From Panorpa germanica (lineage: Eukaryota; Arthropoda; Insecta; Mecoptera; Panorpidae), in contig OY783212.1 of assembly GCA_963678705.1 (NCBI GenBank), forward strand, positions 17,856,001-17,920,000: a DNA stretch of 64,000 nucleotides, written 5' to 3'. This document shows positions 1 to 13,352 of the stretch, one piece after another (the first letter of the stretch is position 1; every line of letters starts with the position of its first letter). The translations under genes and the position numbers were made by a program. The notes under the pieces are model-generated. The model saw only the letters and a list, made by a program, of their open reading frames with translations, was not told the origin of the DNA and searched no databases.

Positions 1-276
1 AAACTTATCAACTAATGAAATCATTTTGGTTTTTCGATTTCAGAAAATCCAGTTATGAGTGGCACCGCAATGTTATTTTTATTTGTGACGTCTGCGGAGA
101 TTCGCTGTCAATGCTTCATTTCTTGATATTTATTTATGAAAATTTCACAAACTATTCTTTAAATGTTATTTTATCATGTAGTAATTATAGAAATAATTAT
201 ATATTAACTGTGTCGTCAAAACATATTATCGAAAATATGCTTTGTTTTTATCATTTTGACCTTGACCTTCAGACCT
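1..276 (+). repeat. Repeat family C, copy cut by window edge
   Basis: Same sequence as 38888-39170 on this strand and as the reverse complements at 26368-27024, 46847-47540 and 59545-60190. The landmark is GAAAATATGCTT near its 3' end. The short ORF here is part of the repeat and recurs in every copy, so it is not treated as a gene. Confidence 0.85.
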
Positions 277-402
277 AAGAGCTAAAGAAAAGTAATTTGA
301 GGCTAGTAGATACAAATAATCTTGCGTCCTGTATTAACTACCACCCCAGGCCCTCATATTGAGTACCGCCACAGCCCCAATTAGTCTCTAGTTATCTCTA
401 GT

Positions 403-512
403 TAGGTCTGAAGGTCAAGGTCAAAACTATAAAAACAAAGCATATTTTCGATAATGTTTTTTGATGACACAGTTAATATATAATTATTTCTATAATTACT
501 ACATGATGTTAT
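403..512 (-). repeat. Inverted partial copy of family C
   Basis: About 108 bp that is the near-perfect reverse complement of 169-276, including AGGTCTGAAGGTCAAGGTCA. The two arms enclose about 125 bp of unrelated sequence and could form a long hairpin. Confidence 0.8.
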
Positions 513-779
513 AGTAATAGTTACTTAAAATGTTGAACCATTTTTTCGAAAATCATGTAAGAGCTATAGTTACACTCGTTTCTGTCAGTTACCATTAATA
601 GCGATTAAAAGATTATTTTTTAACCAACAACAGCTTCCACATGAAATCATTGTATTGCAACATACGAATTAGGTCACTCAGGTAACAAAGTGTTGTCAAC
701 AATAAAAGTTCGTGTTTAATACATGGATTAATCTGTATTTGCCAACTGTAGCTCATTGTTGATAATTAACAATAAGTAT

Positions 780-1086
780 TCAACAGCGTACTCCATTCAC
801 CATCGGTCCATCAGCGTCGTTCACTTCGTTTTGTTGTAGCCTGTCATCTGTCATTTGTCGGGTTCGTCCATTCACAACGCGGCGGCCGTCGGATGTTTGC
901 ATTGAAGCTAATAACAGTCATTGTCTCCGTTTTGTATTTTTACATAATTTTTTCTTTACAATTTCGTAATACAATTGATATCCGATGTCGACGTTTAATG
1001 ATTCGATGGCGGTGTTATTTTTCTGCTTATGTGGATGACCTTTTGCTTTCCATGCGCTGGTGCACCGACTGAAGTCAAGGATGAAT
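780..1086 (+). other. GC-richer island, possible first exon on plus strand
   Basis: Unlike its AT-rich surroundings, this stretch is CpG-containing and unique in the window. A short reading frame from 1030 (MWMTFCFPCAGAPTEVKDEY) runs to a possible CAG|GT donor at about 1090. The donor context (GTTTCA) is weak and I found no partner exon. It could equally be an untranslated first exon or promoter region. Confidence 0.25.
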
Positions 1087-1446
1087 ACAGGTTTCATTTT
1101 TACTTGTATTTGACACGTTTATACTTTTTAGTTATTTATTATATTGCGACGATATTTATAAGTTTTTTTGTGATATAATTTATAATGCTGCTCATGTTAT
1201 TAATTATTTTATTTATGTCAAATATTGAAAGCTTGCTATAATCGATTATTCGGAATACGCTATCCGCCATAAGCGTCTGTAGAGTGCAAAATAGGGCAGT
1301 TAGCATTCTCCTGAGAACTACACAGAATTTGTGACAAATTTACACTAGATTATATTTAGAAAATATGTATCTGGTTCGGAAATCGAACACGAAGACACAG
1401 CAGTCAGCGCATAGCTCCAATGCTCTCGCTCACTGTGTCGTCACGA

Positions 1447-2020
1447 ATGGGCTTGTGTCCTATGTCTTAATTTCTATAAAAGTGTACTATATATTGATAA
1501 AGTGGGTTACTAGAACCTCAAATGTTCAATTATTTTTTAATAACTCCTTATATGTTACGAGATGTTAACAATTAAAAAAGTCATTTTGTCTCTTTAGTTG
1601 TTAAAGGTGCATGTGACATCACAATCCTTGTGTAAGGTTACCAACCGTACAGATCATAAATCTCTGCTATATGTATTTATATATCAAAATATCAAATATT
1701 ATTTACAGCTATTTCAAGGAACAATAAAATTTCAATATTATGTCTGCCTTAGCAAGCTTAAATAAAATAAAAACTTATTATTCTTTGACTTGACTTGATT
1801 ATGTCGACTACCAACAGCTACAATACATTACCGCAGCACTGACCTAATCAACAAATAACTGACGTATACAATGCATTTCACGTCATACAAATGGCCGATA
1901 TTTCTAGCGCTAAAACTACAATTCAAATTTTTAATTGCTATATCTCCGTCAACATTTAGATATTTAATAAAATAGACACGCCAATACACATTTTTTAACA
2001 TCAATTTCAATCAACAATTT
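1447..2020 (-). mobile_element. MITE family B, copy 1
   Basis: Begins with the terminal sequence ATGGGCTTGTGTCCT and matches the other B copies through to CAATCAACAATT, where it is truncated before the second terminus. It also has an internal deletion near 1610 compared with the other copies. Confidence 0.8.
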
Positions 2021-5000
2021 GTTACAAAATATGTTTGCTTGTGTTAAAATGTACCAGTAATCTTGCGCTCGATAATCCAATGTCATTCTAAATCAATTAA
2101 CAGAAACTATTTCCTTGTTTAGAGCTGCGCAGTAAAATTAGACGCTACTTTAGTTTTACTTTTAGTTTCAATACAGCAATTGGTCGACCTCACAGTGGAT
2201 TAGGTCCGGTGGACTTTTTTATTTTATTGTACGCGCCACGGGGCTCGTTTTTTGTTGTAATTCGTTTCGCTATGAAAACAACAACGTATACAAATGATAC
2301 AGTGTACTCGTAGGTCAGTTCTGTACTGCTCTGAGTTGTAGTTCAGTAGTTTTCCGTCCACACTGTTTGAGGTTATGTCATTTATTGTGAAATATATGTA
2401 TATAAAAGGTTTCCAAGAAACAACATTCCAAGGTGTCAGAAAAACTCTTAAGCGTGTTCATATATGCGTGATTGATTAATCGTGATGTTTATCGATTATT
2501 TGTGGTCGAATCGGCGAGCACGATAGTTTGGTGAACCACCTGTCCACACTTGTTTTTAAAATATAAGTTAGATTCTGATACGTTCATACTGAGCATTGTA
2601 GAAAATGTTTTAATTCAGAGTCGTTAACGCATGCGTGTACGGTACCCCGAGTATACCCGAAGCTAATATTCGGAATCGGTGTCGGTGTCGTTGCATACCA
2701 CGTTTCGATACGATAAATCCTATGTAGAATAAAAGAACTCAAAAACAAACTTCAAATAAAAGACAAAATAATATCAATAAATATTTATTAATAATAACAT
2801 TGATGTATATTGTATGATAACTGACGATTATATTATATAATTTTATATAAAATTACTCATAAATTTTACTATAAATTTATAGAATACATTCAAATGACAA
2901 CACATTTTAAATTCTATTTATTATGAATTATTGTGGGTGATTCTCTAGTACAAAATTGTTTTTTTTTTATTTTTTTATCTAAACATTTTTATAATTTTAT
3001 TTTGTTAATTTGTTATATTATTTGACTGGGAATATACGTTTAGAAAAGTTTTGTTGTATGTATTTATAAAATCAACAAAATTTATATATATATTTCCAAT
3101 CTAATATTCATTTTAATTATTATAAATAAAGTATAAAATTTTACCACATTTTTTTGTAAAAAATATTTAAATTATGTTCTGAATTATTTTTGAATAATTA
3201 TAATAAAATTAATTTATTTAGAAATGTGGTATTTTTTTAACTTTATCAGTTTTAGCAAATTCTGGTTAAAAGTACGATAATTGTTTATAGATAAAATGTA
3301 AAATAAACATAATATTTAAGTAACAAAAAATATTTACCATTTTTAGTATTGGTAGTGTTTCAAGTAAACATAAGTATTGTATATAAAACTTGAATATATT
3401 TATAATAACATTTGTAATAAAATTTGATTATTCATACTTTTAACTTTAATATCATCTCGTAAATATTTTTCTAATTTATAATTTAGTATTGACTTTATAT
3501 GGGATTTGTTTAATACTTCTAAACGAATACGGACATTTAACTAATTTTTAAAAAGGATCCACGTAAATATATTTATACTTTACAGATAAAATTGATTTAG
3601 TTTATTTAAATAAAAACATAATCAAATAATTTATAAATATATCTAATAAGTCATTTTTCACAATTAGAAATTAATTTATCTAATAAACACAAATATAACA
3701 TTTACATAACTTTTATAAAGTTGATAAATTTAGAAGTAAATGTTATATAACAAGTGTTTATCAGATAATGATTTTATAAGAAAATTACTAATTTATTGTG
3801 AATGCATTACATGAATTCACAGTTTCCTCCTCTCATAAATTCACTTAAAAATATAGTTATTGTGTTTTGTTTTAACTCTTAGGAAAGTATATGCCCTGGC
3901 ACTTATAAAAAATATTTTTTATTGCATAGAATAGGAATGACGAACTTATAGGTTTTTTGAATCTCGCGCCAAATTCAATTTTATCCAGTCACATTCGTCA
4001 TTCCTTATAAACATAAAGGTATGTGGACTACGCGTGAGTCTATGTTGTGTAGAAAATGAACGATACAATAGCAGTTTTGATAAGCTGAACTTTTTGCATT
4101 GCGTGAAGTTAATGGTTATTATTGTCTTGGGATTATTTGAAGACTATATTTTAGTTGATACATTTCATTTATCAACATCATTTAAATAGAGATTTTATTT
4201 TCTTATGACTAATTTCGAAATCGTGAAACTGTGAAAAACATTTCTGGTTTTATCAATTTATTTTAGTTTGCTTTACTATTTTTAGACAAATTTTTAGTAA
4301 TAAAGGGAATCTAGAAAATTTGATTTATTATAAATTGTATTTTATTTTTTTTTCTTAGTACAAATTAATAAAAAATGTATTTGTTTCTTTAATTAAATAC
4401 TCTGTTTATTAACATGATTTCTGACTCAATTTAAAATTTAAGAAACTTATAACGAAATATATCAAAAAGAGTTAATTCTTTTTAAAAATTTATGTAATGC
4501 TAATCAATCAAGCAATCAATTATATAGTTATAAATAGACACCAACTAATGAGTACAATAAGAGATCGATAAATTCCCATAAACATAAAATAAAAATAAAT
4601 TGAAATGAAACGAAACGAGTGAGTGTGCATCAGACACAGAAAGGGACAATCTAATTGTGCTCGTGTAAGACAGAAAGAGAAACAATTAACAATTACAAAC
4701 ATTGCAATATCGATTCTATCAAGAATACTTTTAAATATAAAAAGGAGGACTATGGAGAAATCAAGAAAATAATGAATTTAATAAATTATCCTTTTAAGGC
4801 TTACCCAAAAATCTGATGTCAATATTTTTTTTAATTCAAAGGAATCTGAATTTTATAGAACGTAGTTCAGCTTATCATATAGCATCATCATTAAAACTGT
4901 GATAATTCAACGCCAAATAACAATTTGAATTTGCGCCCTCCGAATCTCTATGGCGCTGCCGTCACTGCATTTTATAAGTACACTGTGGAAAATAAAAGTA

Positions 5001-6815
5001 TTTGACGATTACATTTTCTCGTTACAGTTTTTTTTTTTAAATAATTGATCTTAAAGGGTGTTAAAGTGCCATTTATAATTCAGTGTTAGTAATAAATTGA
5101 CCATCATTTTAACTATTACAGTAGAATAAATATTTGAATACTTTCAAGGACAGGGCTATACTAGATTTAAAGTAGGATACGTTTGTATTTCTGTACAAGA
5201 ATTTCTGCAAATTCATTTTTATGTTCATTTCTTATAAAACCAGTTTCTGCATTGCTTTTTAATGACATGTAAATTAATATATTATTTTATTCTTCTACTA
5301 TTAACTAAATCTGAGAGATTTCTTTTTCATAACTTTATATTTGTAAATATATATAATAAGTAATTTAAATAAATATTATTTCGTCCTTATAAATATAATT
5401 CCGATAATAAAAATACAATTTGAATGTAGTAACGATATGCAATAAAATCTCGTAATGTGTTATAACTTGTTAGTTTTAAGTAAATGTAAACAAAATAAAT
5501 ATCCCGCTAAATACAGTTATGTATTAGTTATCTAACATAATTAACGTTACAATTACGTAAACAATATTACATAAAATTCAATTCAATGAAAATGAAAAAT
5601 TAATCTAGTTTTTCACTATTAACATAATCATAAAGATTGAATTTATTGAGGATTCGTTTCTTTTTCTTTCTTTCTAATGATTAAATGGATCCTTGGTTAG
5701 ATCCTTTTAGATGAATTATGAATTAGGTTTCACCATAATTTGTGTTTAGCGGGATGTTTCTGTAAAATGTTTGTGAGAAACTTAAATATTCTTGTTTAAC
5801 AGCGTATGCTTTTATTACTGATAAGATATTAAATAGAAAATGTATAGCTCATAGTTAAACTGGGATTTCTTTAAAAATACTTCTTTTGAGAAAACTTAGA
5901 GTAATCAGTTATTTTAATACATCATTTATAACGGATTTTAACCAACTTTTATAAAGACGTACTAAAGACATTAGATAAAATAACAAATAAAGAATAAGGA
6001 ATTAAAGATCACAATTTTTACTTTTAAAACATTTTTAAAAAATATTTCACAGTGTAATAAAGTTTTTCACAAAGATTTTGAGTAAAATTATGTAGCATTT
6101 ACGTAGTATTTATGTAACTGTGATTTCGTTCAACTTTACTTATAAATAACACACATATACAACTAATTAAGTAATTAATATCAATGGTTTATTTTGCTTA
6201 TAATTGTAAAACTTTAAAAATATTTGAAATAGATTCATTTTAGAAATGTTTAAACATATTTTGTTTTTTTGAACACGATTTTCTATAAATAACAATTAAA
6301 ATTCGTTTTTAAAATATTTTTTTTTTAACTTTTCTTAAATAAGTGTTTTCTTATTATAATTATTTAAGTTACTTTTTGTAAAGGTTTTAACACATCATAT
6401 ATCTTGTATAACAAGACGCATTCCGCGCCTTCTAATCTAGTTTCACTGTTTTTAATACTTACATGTACTCTGCGATTTTATTTACATTTTTATACTAATT
6501 AATTTACACCGATATTTTTTTTTATATTTTTAATTATTTAAATTCGTTTAAGTTTAATTAAATTATTTTATAATATTAATAACAAAAATATCAATTCGTC
6601 TTATTATACAAAAATGATGAAATTTGTACAATCAATCATATTTAATAACAATTAGCTTGATTATTGCGATCGCAGTGCAGTCTATCGGTCTATGGAGAAT
6701 TGACATCCATTTTAGATTTTTAGGTTTCGTTTTTTTAAATATTTTTTTTTTTAGTTTTAAAATTGTTTTCTTTATATAATTGTTTTGAAATACGTTGAAG
6801 ATGCTTTCTGGCTCG
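2021..6815. other. AT-rich DNA, no gene seen
   Basis: Long A/T-rich stretch without convincing exons or repeats from the main families. It contains a TATAAAAGG at about 2403 without a clear start element, and a small inverted repeat at 3933-4005. ORFs here are short and have no recognisable motif. Confidence 0.6.
3933..4005. repeat. 12-bp inverted repeat
   Basis: AGGAATGACGAA at 3933-3944 is the exact reverse complement of TTCGTCATTCCT at 3994-4005, with a 49-bp spacer. It could be a small hairpin or a MITE remnant. Confidence 0.55.
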
Positions 6816-7357
6816 GGCGCTAGAGGTAAGTGAGTATGCAAAATGTGAGGACCGAATTCCACCAATGGATTTAAGTTAAGAAAAGGTCAAAAATTAATAA
6901 TGCGGATCTTGCCAGTCAAATATTTGGTCCATTTTTCTTTTACCCCTCTACTCTTATTTGTAAAGGAAATGTATTGAGTACAATCTATAAAATCATTTTA
7001 ATGATTATTTCAGTAATAATTTATACTTTTTTCTAATGTGGTCTTGTTTGCGTGCAGTATTTAAAATTTGTTCCGCTGCTGAATTTTCGAAACACAAATA
7101 CAGCTGCTTGTCTTTGTTCCTCGTTAATTTTCTACAAATTAAGCATTTCAACAATTTATTAGCTTCTGCAGGTGTCCTTGATGACGAACGAGATTTTCGA
7201 GAACGTAACCCCTCAGAGAGAGGATGTGAAGGGAGCGGGAAGGGACCATCACAGCTGGTGGCAAGATGTGTTTTGTTATTATTTGGGGTCTCAGGTATAA
7301 GAATCCGACCATTGTTGACGGTCCTCACATTTTGCATACTCAACTACCACTAGCGCC
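6816..7357. mobile_element. TIR element with 39-bp ends and internal ORF
   Basis: The left end 6816-6854 and right end 7319-7357 are inverted repeats matching at 36 of 39 positions, beginning GGCGCTAG and containing GAGTATGCAAAATGTGAGGA. I see no clear target duplication, so the superfamily is unassigned. A 112-codon minus-strand ORF occupies most of the right half. Confidence 0.8.
7005..7343 (-). CDS. Hypothetical ORF inside TIR element
   Basis: 112 residues. The start codon falls inside the right inverted repeat. The N-terminal half is rich in Ser, Pro and Arg. The C-terminal half has CLICRKLTRNKDKQLYLC followed by a helix-like segment ending in Lys/Arg/Leu-rich sequence. A Cys-x2-Cys start followed by an AAEQILNTARK-like stretch resembles fragments of zinc-binding proteins associated with mobile elements, but I cannot assign a family. 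There is no known partner and the plus strand is also open over the same span, so it may be non-coding. Confidence 0.25.
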   Translation of the reverse strand: MSMQNVRTVNNGRILIPETPNNNKTHLATSCDGPFPLPSHPLSEGLRSRKSRSSSRTPAEANKLLKCLICRKLTRNKDKQLYLCFENSAAEQILNTARKQDHIRKKYKLLLK

Positions 7358-8162
7358 TGCACTATTCTTTAAAAATTAAGACGTTGTCTGTTTCACTAGT
7401 GTGCTATTTATAATACGTCACTTTGCGTGCGCCCTTAATAACATTTATGACAAGAGTTTCTCATACACTTGTTCTACCATTCTACAATTGTTAACTTTTG
7501 AGCTGTTGAAGACATGTAATATTATTGTAACATCATAAATCGAATTAGTGCCTTACTTAAACTAAATTAAACTCTATATACAACACAGCCTTTCAGATTT
7601 GCTGCAGGGTTCAATAAAGGGTGCAAATCACACGGTAAATTAACTTATTTTTAAATTTTAAGTACAACAACTAACTAAAATTAAATACGAGTATTTTAAT
7701 ACAACTAAATTTACATTCGATTTTTTCTATGTACGAGTATCTATAACAATTAATTTTGACGAGAAGTTGAGCAACATTTCCTTACTTTTATATTTACGAC
7801 TACATTAGGCAGACGTTCGCTGATTTTATGCTGTACGACTAACAAAATAAGTTTTCTAGGTTAGATTGTCATTACTTAAATCGATTTCTAATTACGAGTA
7901 TATAACACTGAGACAGTACAAAAATAGCAATGTATCGTTCATCTAAGATACACTAAAGTAAAAATCGAATTCTCTAAGTTTACGCATAAGATAAACATGT
8001 AGGGAGAATCGAATAACATACGAAATTAATGAGTTATTAAGATCATTAACGCTTTACTTCTAATTAAGTTTACAATGGAAGAAATTATATATGTATTCTA
8101 TTTAGTCTTGAATAAATTGTTGAATAATCTGTATTTGATATAATACATAACTTAATTAGTAC
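7358..8162. other. AT-rich spacer, no gene seen
   Basis: No exon-like sequence found. It holds three of the sixteen TACGAGTA octamers noted in the window (7686, 7732, 7893). Confidence 0.5.
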
Positions 8163-8376
8163 AGTTCAAATTACGAGAGTTTGGCGGCGACTCATATTTA
8201 AAACAAGTTGTGGGGTATAAACTGCAAATACAACTAAAAAGCACTGACTCACTTATTTTTCTATAATGTATATAGAAACGAATAAGATAAAATTCATTAT
8301 CGTATTATATATTTATACCGCTCTTATAACCTCTTTTAGGTATGAGTCGCCACCAAACTCTCGTGATTTGGACTAT
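8163..8376. mobile_element. MITE family F, copy 1
   Basis: About 214 bp with inverted ends: AGTTCAAATTACGAGAG on the left and the reverse complement of AGTCCAAATCACGAGAG on the right. Related copies form a cluster at 44951-45806. Confidence 0.85.
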
Positions 8377-10484
8377 AATAATCTTATTTCGTTAACGTGA
8401 AAATTTTTACTTTAAAATTCAAACATTGGTGCATATTTACATTAAAATAAACAAATAATTAAAACACCCAGAAGCTCCCAATGCCGATCAATGGGAGAGT
8501 ACACGAAAAGATTATATTTTACTGAATTTATATAGTATAAATTTACCGTATCGATCGTTCAGTTTATTAGTGAGACATCTCGAAACATCTAAACAAAATG
8601 TGGCTTTGTAGAAATTATTTATTATTCGTGAAATACGTTTCGATAGAAAATCCATGTAAAAGTCTATTTATTTTGCTCTGATTCACCATTGCCAATTTGT
8701 ATTTTAACCATTTTTATTTCTTGTTGAAATTATTTGCTGTGTAATTTATTATCCGTGTATAGCTGGAGGACTATATTCCAGGCGAGTGTATCTCTTAATT
8801 TCAGTAGCAGTGATTAAATATTTTATGTAACAATCTCACATTATCACAAAATAAATTGAACGTCGAATATAGATTATATTCAATTAGAAAAATTCGTAAC
8901 TATTAAGCTGTTACTACAAGAATTAATTTTATAAATTCTCGCTGCAATAAATCCATATGTAAATTATATAAAGAAAACATATTTAATACCAATTTATTTT
9001 TCATTGAATTTTTAGTACTTATCCAAACGTCTTCTTAGATGTGCTCGTCCTGAATATCTGTAGAAAGAGAAAACTATGATCAGCTCCCAAATTTCAACTA
9101 AAATTTAGAAAATAAAACATTTTCTTTATGCGGTAAAAATCTCGTTACAACGCCAATTGTAAAAATATTTATTAAGAAAATACTGAAAATGAGTGAAGAA
9201 TTTTAATTATTTGGGAGATGATTATATAGTTTTTCTTTGACATATTTTGTACTTAATTGATAAATTATTAATTATAGTTATAACGAGATTTTATTGCATT
9301 GTTTTAATTAAAAATAAATCAAGAAAAACTACGTCATTATATGTATAAGGTGTTTCAATAAGAGGTGTCATTTTAAATTAACAGAAAAACGCATATTACG
9401 TTCGTGAACTTGTGATATTTTTATTTTACTCTAAAGTACAAACTTTGAGGTTATGAATGGAACACAACATCTGCTAAATATTACCGCAATGAAGGCTGTA
9501 TGATGATAGTAATAAATGGCGCGAAATTTAAAATGACCGCTCGTGTTGAAAGATCTTATATTTATATCTGAAAGGTAACTTGTCGTATCTGTAAATATAT
9601 GAGATACTAGTATATCTCACGTAAACATTTTAAATTCATTCTGGATTGAAAGGCGTATCTTTAGACAGAAGGAAAATGTTTTTACTTTAAAATTGTCAGT
9701 TATGACAGTTTATCTTTCAGATACAGATATTAATTGGAGAATAATATTAGACTTTAGCTTTAAAATTAAATTAAAATACCTATAGTTAATCATGTAAATA
9801 TCTAAATTCATTTTTAATAAAAAATAAAAGTGAAATTAATGGTGTATAACAAATAAACTAAGGAATAATTTGTTTCTAATTTAATGTTCAGCGCTATTTT
9901 TTCAATTCTCTGTTAAAAGCAACAGTATTATGCTTATAACAGTAAATTAAGCAAAAAAAAGTATTTGTTAACCAAATAGACAAATATGATTTAAGTAAAA
10001 TGCAAATGAGGAATTTGGTTATTAAAGTCCAGTTATGTTGAACTCAACAATTATGTAATGACATCAAATATTTATAGAAAAACTTGAAGTTCATTGACAG
10101 TGGGCATAATTTAGTAAGGAATAATTGGACAATATGTTAATTTAGTCACTGTTACAGTGCCGCAGTGTTCTTTGGGTATTTTCCTCGAATCCTTATAGAG
10201 AATAAAAGGAAATCTATAACAACTGTATGCTAAATACTTAGAATATATAACCAATTTAATAATCTTGTTTCAAAATCGCTTTTTTCATTTTATTCAGTAT
10301 AGATTTGTTCATTCCATTTTACAGATTCCATTTTATCCAGTGCGAATTTGTTACAAATTTCATTTTATGCAACGTTGTGTGACCTATTTTTGGTCCTTTG
10401 GACCTTTTTAATATAAGTCTGTCTACCTATTACCCATTAACATAACCATAATACTTTTTAAGGAGCCCTTTTTAAGTACTATAA
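8377..10484. other. AT-rich spacer, no gene seen
   Basis: No convincing ORF, RNA gene or repeat from the main families. A stretch near 9350-9550 is less AT-rich but lacks an open frame. Confidence 0.5.
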
Positions 10485-11051
10485 GGGCCTTATTCTGTAA
10501 AGTATTTCCACTGGTGAAAAAATTACATCGCTGTAAAATGACGTCACAAAAGCGATGATTTTTTATTTGGTATTTTCTAAGAAATTTCCATCGATTTTAT
10601 TTTTGTCGCTGGAAAAAAAGCGACCAAATTATAAGGTCGCCTGTAGCGATGACTTTAAAATTTTCCATCGCTGTATTTTTTACTGTCAAACAATTTGAAT
10701 TATAATTTGAATTTCAGTCATATGAATATACAAATATAAATATATCAGAAAGTGAGGTTATGTTGCTTGTCAATTGACATGTATTCGTACTTGTCAAGTG
10801 TTTGAATTTTTAAATATTTGAATATTCTGAATGCCGTGATTGGTCGAATATTTTTAAAGTTGATGACGTCTTAAAATACGTCACTATACTTTTTCACCGC
10901 TGTATATTATAAGGGCGATTTAAATTTTGCATACAGAATACCACTTTAGATATTTTAAATACAGCGACTTTATTCAAGCGGTGAACTAATTAAATATTTC
11001 CACCGCTGAAAAACTAAGGTCGATTTTTTGAAAAGTTACAGAATAAGGCCC
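10485..11051. mobile_element. Harbinger-like MITE with TAA duplication
   Basis: 567 bp. The left end GGGCCTTATTCTGTAA and right end TTACAGAATAAGGCCC are perfect inverted repeats. TAA at 10482-10484 and 11052-11054 fits the 3-bp target duplication of PIF/Harbinger elements. There is no transposase ORF. Confidence 0.85.
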
Positions 11052-11054
11052 TAA

Positions 11055-11881
11055 AACGCTAAGAAAACTCTTTTGAGGATTAAAATCTTTTAAACTAGGT
11101 CTCTATATGTAAAAGATTACATCCATGTTTATGTTTACCGGGAATAGACCGTTTAGTAAGTTTTTTATAAATTTATAACTGTAGCGAGAATGTCTAAATT
11201 GAAATTGGCGGTCCACAAATTTAAATTTGCCCGATGTTCTGAATTTTCATTAAACAAATGATTGAATTGAAGAAACGGCTAACATCACATCAAATTAGAA
11301 TTAATTTCATAGTGTGTTTTAGAAAACGTAAAATATATTTTTAAAATCAAAATGTTTGGGAAAGGCAGGTGTTTTAGATGATATTTGTTATGGTTTTTAA
11401 TGTAATACTAATACAATTTAAAAGAAATTAATTCAATAATTTCGATATGCTTTATGGGACGATAATGATTTGTCTATTACTAGAGCGGATATGGTTCAAG
11501 ATTTGAGAATTGCTAAATACGTTTTCTGTTATGTGCTTTATAATAGTATCTTGACTTATTTGTTTATTTAGGTGTATATTTTGAGTGTCTGTGTGTGTGA
11601 CTCCATTTTTACAGGTTTTAACATCGTGCTGACTTTGTGCTTTAATAATTGTTGTTTTGTGTAATTGTTGATATATATTTTTTGATATAGATTTATAGTA
11701 TATTTGATACATTTAATTTTATCATAATACGATTAATGTGACATGTATATTCAAAGTATTAAATGAATTAAAATTTATTTTAATGAACAGGTGTTCGAGA
11801 AGAAATCTTCACGGATTCGGTACTTTTAATATGACAATCTCCAGTACGAATACCATGATACAGGGTAAATAAATAAATTAA
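11055..11881. other. AT-rich spacer, no gene seen
   Basis: Contains an 86-codon minus-strand ORF (11452-11712) rich in Ile, Asn, Gln and His, with no recognisable motif. I do not call it a gene. Confidence 0.45.
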
Positions 11882-11885
11882 TTAA

Positions 11886-12730
11886 GGAGGTACAGGACGT
11901 ACCGTCAATGCAAACAGTTTATCTCTCGGTAATACGAAATGCAAAATACGAAGTAAATGAGGGACGAGCAAATATTGGGACTGTACCTTTGAAAATGAAT
12001 TTTTCAATTCCCTATTAAACTGCTTTTTGCTTGTTAAAATGATTTTTTATGCATATAATAGTTTAATAAATTAAAAATTACCTGTAATTAATATCAAATT
12101 TATATTAATTCAATTTAAATTCTAATTAAATATTTTGAAAAAGGAATAATAAATTTGGCAACGCTGTAAATTTACGTCTGTTGACGCATGCGTGATTTGG
12201 TTCTTTGACAAATAAATTGTTATATTTTATATAACATTTATTCCGATTTTGAATTTCCCGCTCAAGTTGGGATTTGCAACGTTGCTGGCTTATAACCTAC
12301 ATTTACTGTTTCTTACTGGTTTTATTTAAATATTTTCGTAAATAGGTATCCTTTTGATAATTTTCTTTTTGCAATAGTTACAGAAAAGATTCTTTTATAT
12401 ACACCTAGTTTTTGAAAGCCGTGTATTATATACTAGTATATTTTTACTATTATAATAGTAAACTATATAATAGTAAAAATACTTTTTACTATAATAATTA
12501 ATAATAGAAATACTAGTTATATTTTTTCATAGTTAAAAGTTATATTATGTCGTGAAATTGAGCTAAAAATTATGATTTGTATGGAAAATGACTGTTTTTA
12601 ATCATGTATAAAAAGAAAACTAGGAACCGTAGGTCTCTAAAATTTTGAGACAGCATGTATTTTAACTATTTGTATTGACCCTCCAAATTTCACAACGTTT
12701 TCATCATTTACGTTTACGTCCTATACCTCC
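11886..12730. mobile_element. TTAA-flanked MITE, family D, copy 1
   Basis: 845 bp between TTAA at 11882-11885 and 12731-12734. The ends are GGAGGTACAGGACGT and the reverse complement of GGAGGTATAGGACGT. TTAA duplication is typical of piggyBac-type elements. There is no transposase. The AT-rich palindromic middle (12430-12530) contains repeated TATAATAGTA. Confidence 0.85.
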
Positions 12731-12734
12731 TTAA

Positions 12735-13352
12735 AACGCATATGTGTTATTATTTAGAAGACAGTAGGATTACTTACATGTGTATATTAATAATAAAGAA
12801 ATCGAAGAACAGGATTTTCAAATAATTTTGGAGGTAGAACGGTTATTAATGTGAGTTTATGAAATTTTTATCGCAATAGATACAGCCATAGGAATTTTAT
12901 TTATACGTAATAAATTATTTACATATATTTTTTCTATAATCTCTTAAATGCATAACCCGGTACATGCAAAGAACACAAAACATTCATATGTCTTTTCTTA
13001 AAATGTTACATTTAAAATGTAACATACCTAATATAATATTTCATAAAAAGGTTCGATATACGTACAATCATGGATAAACGTTTATCAAAATTATTAAACT
13101 GATGTTGGCGGCTATTGACATCTGATTGGTTGAGTTTTGTTTGAAATATTAGTGTAGAAGGTTATAACTGGGATTGTTTCATATTGTGTAATAATTCGGA
13201 AAGAAAACATAAATTTATTTCACGTTGAACTATTTTCGATATTGAATCCTGTCTCCGACGACGTGGACTAATAAATTGCACAAAATTAACTTAATTTTGA
13301 AAGCAACCAAGCCCAGAAAATATAGCTGGTGTTCTTTTCTGCAGCTGCAGTA
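12735..13352. other. Spacer, no gene seen
   Basis: AT-rich sequence without an open frame or a recognised repeat. Confidence 0.45.

Noticed and set aside
2401-2440. TATAAAAGG as a promoter
   Set aside because: There is no TCAGT initiator at the right distance and no exon-like sequence downstream.
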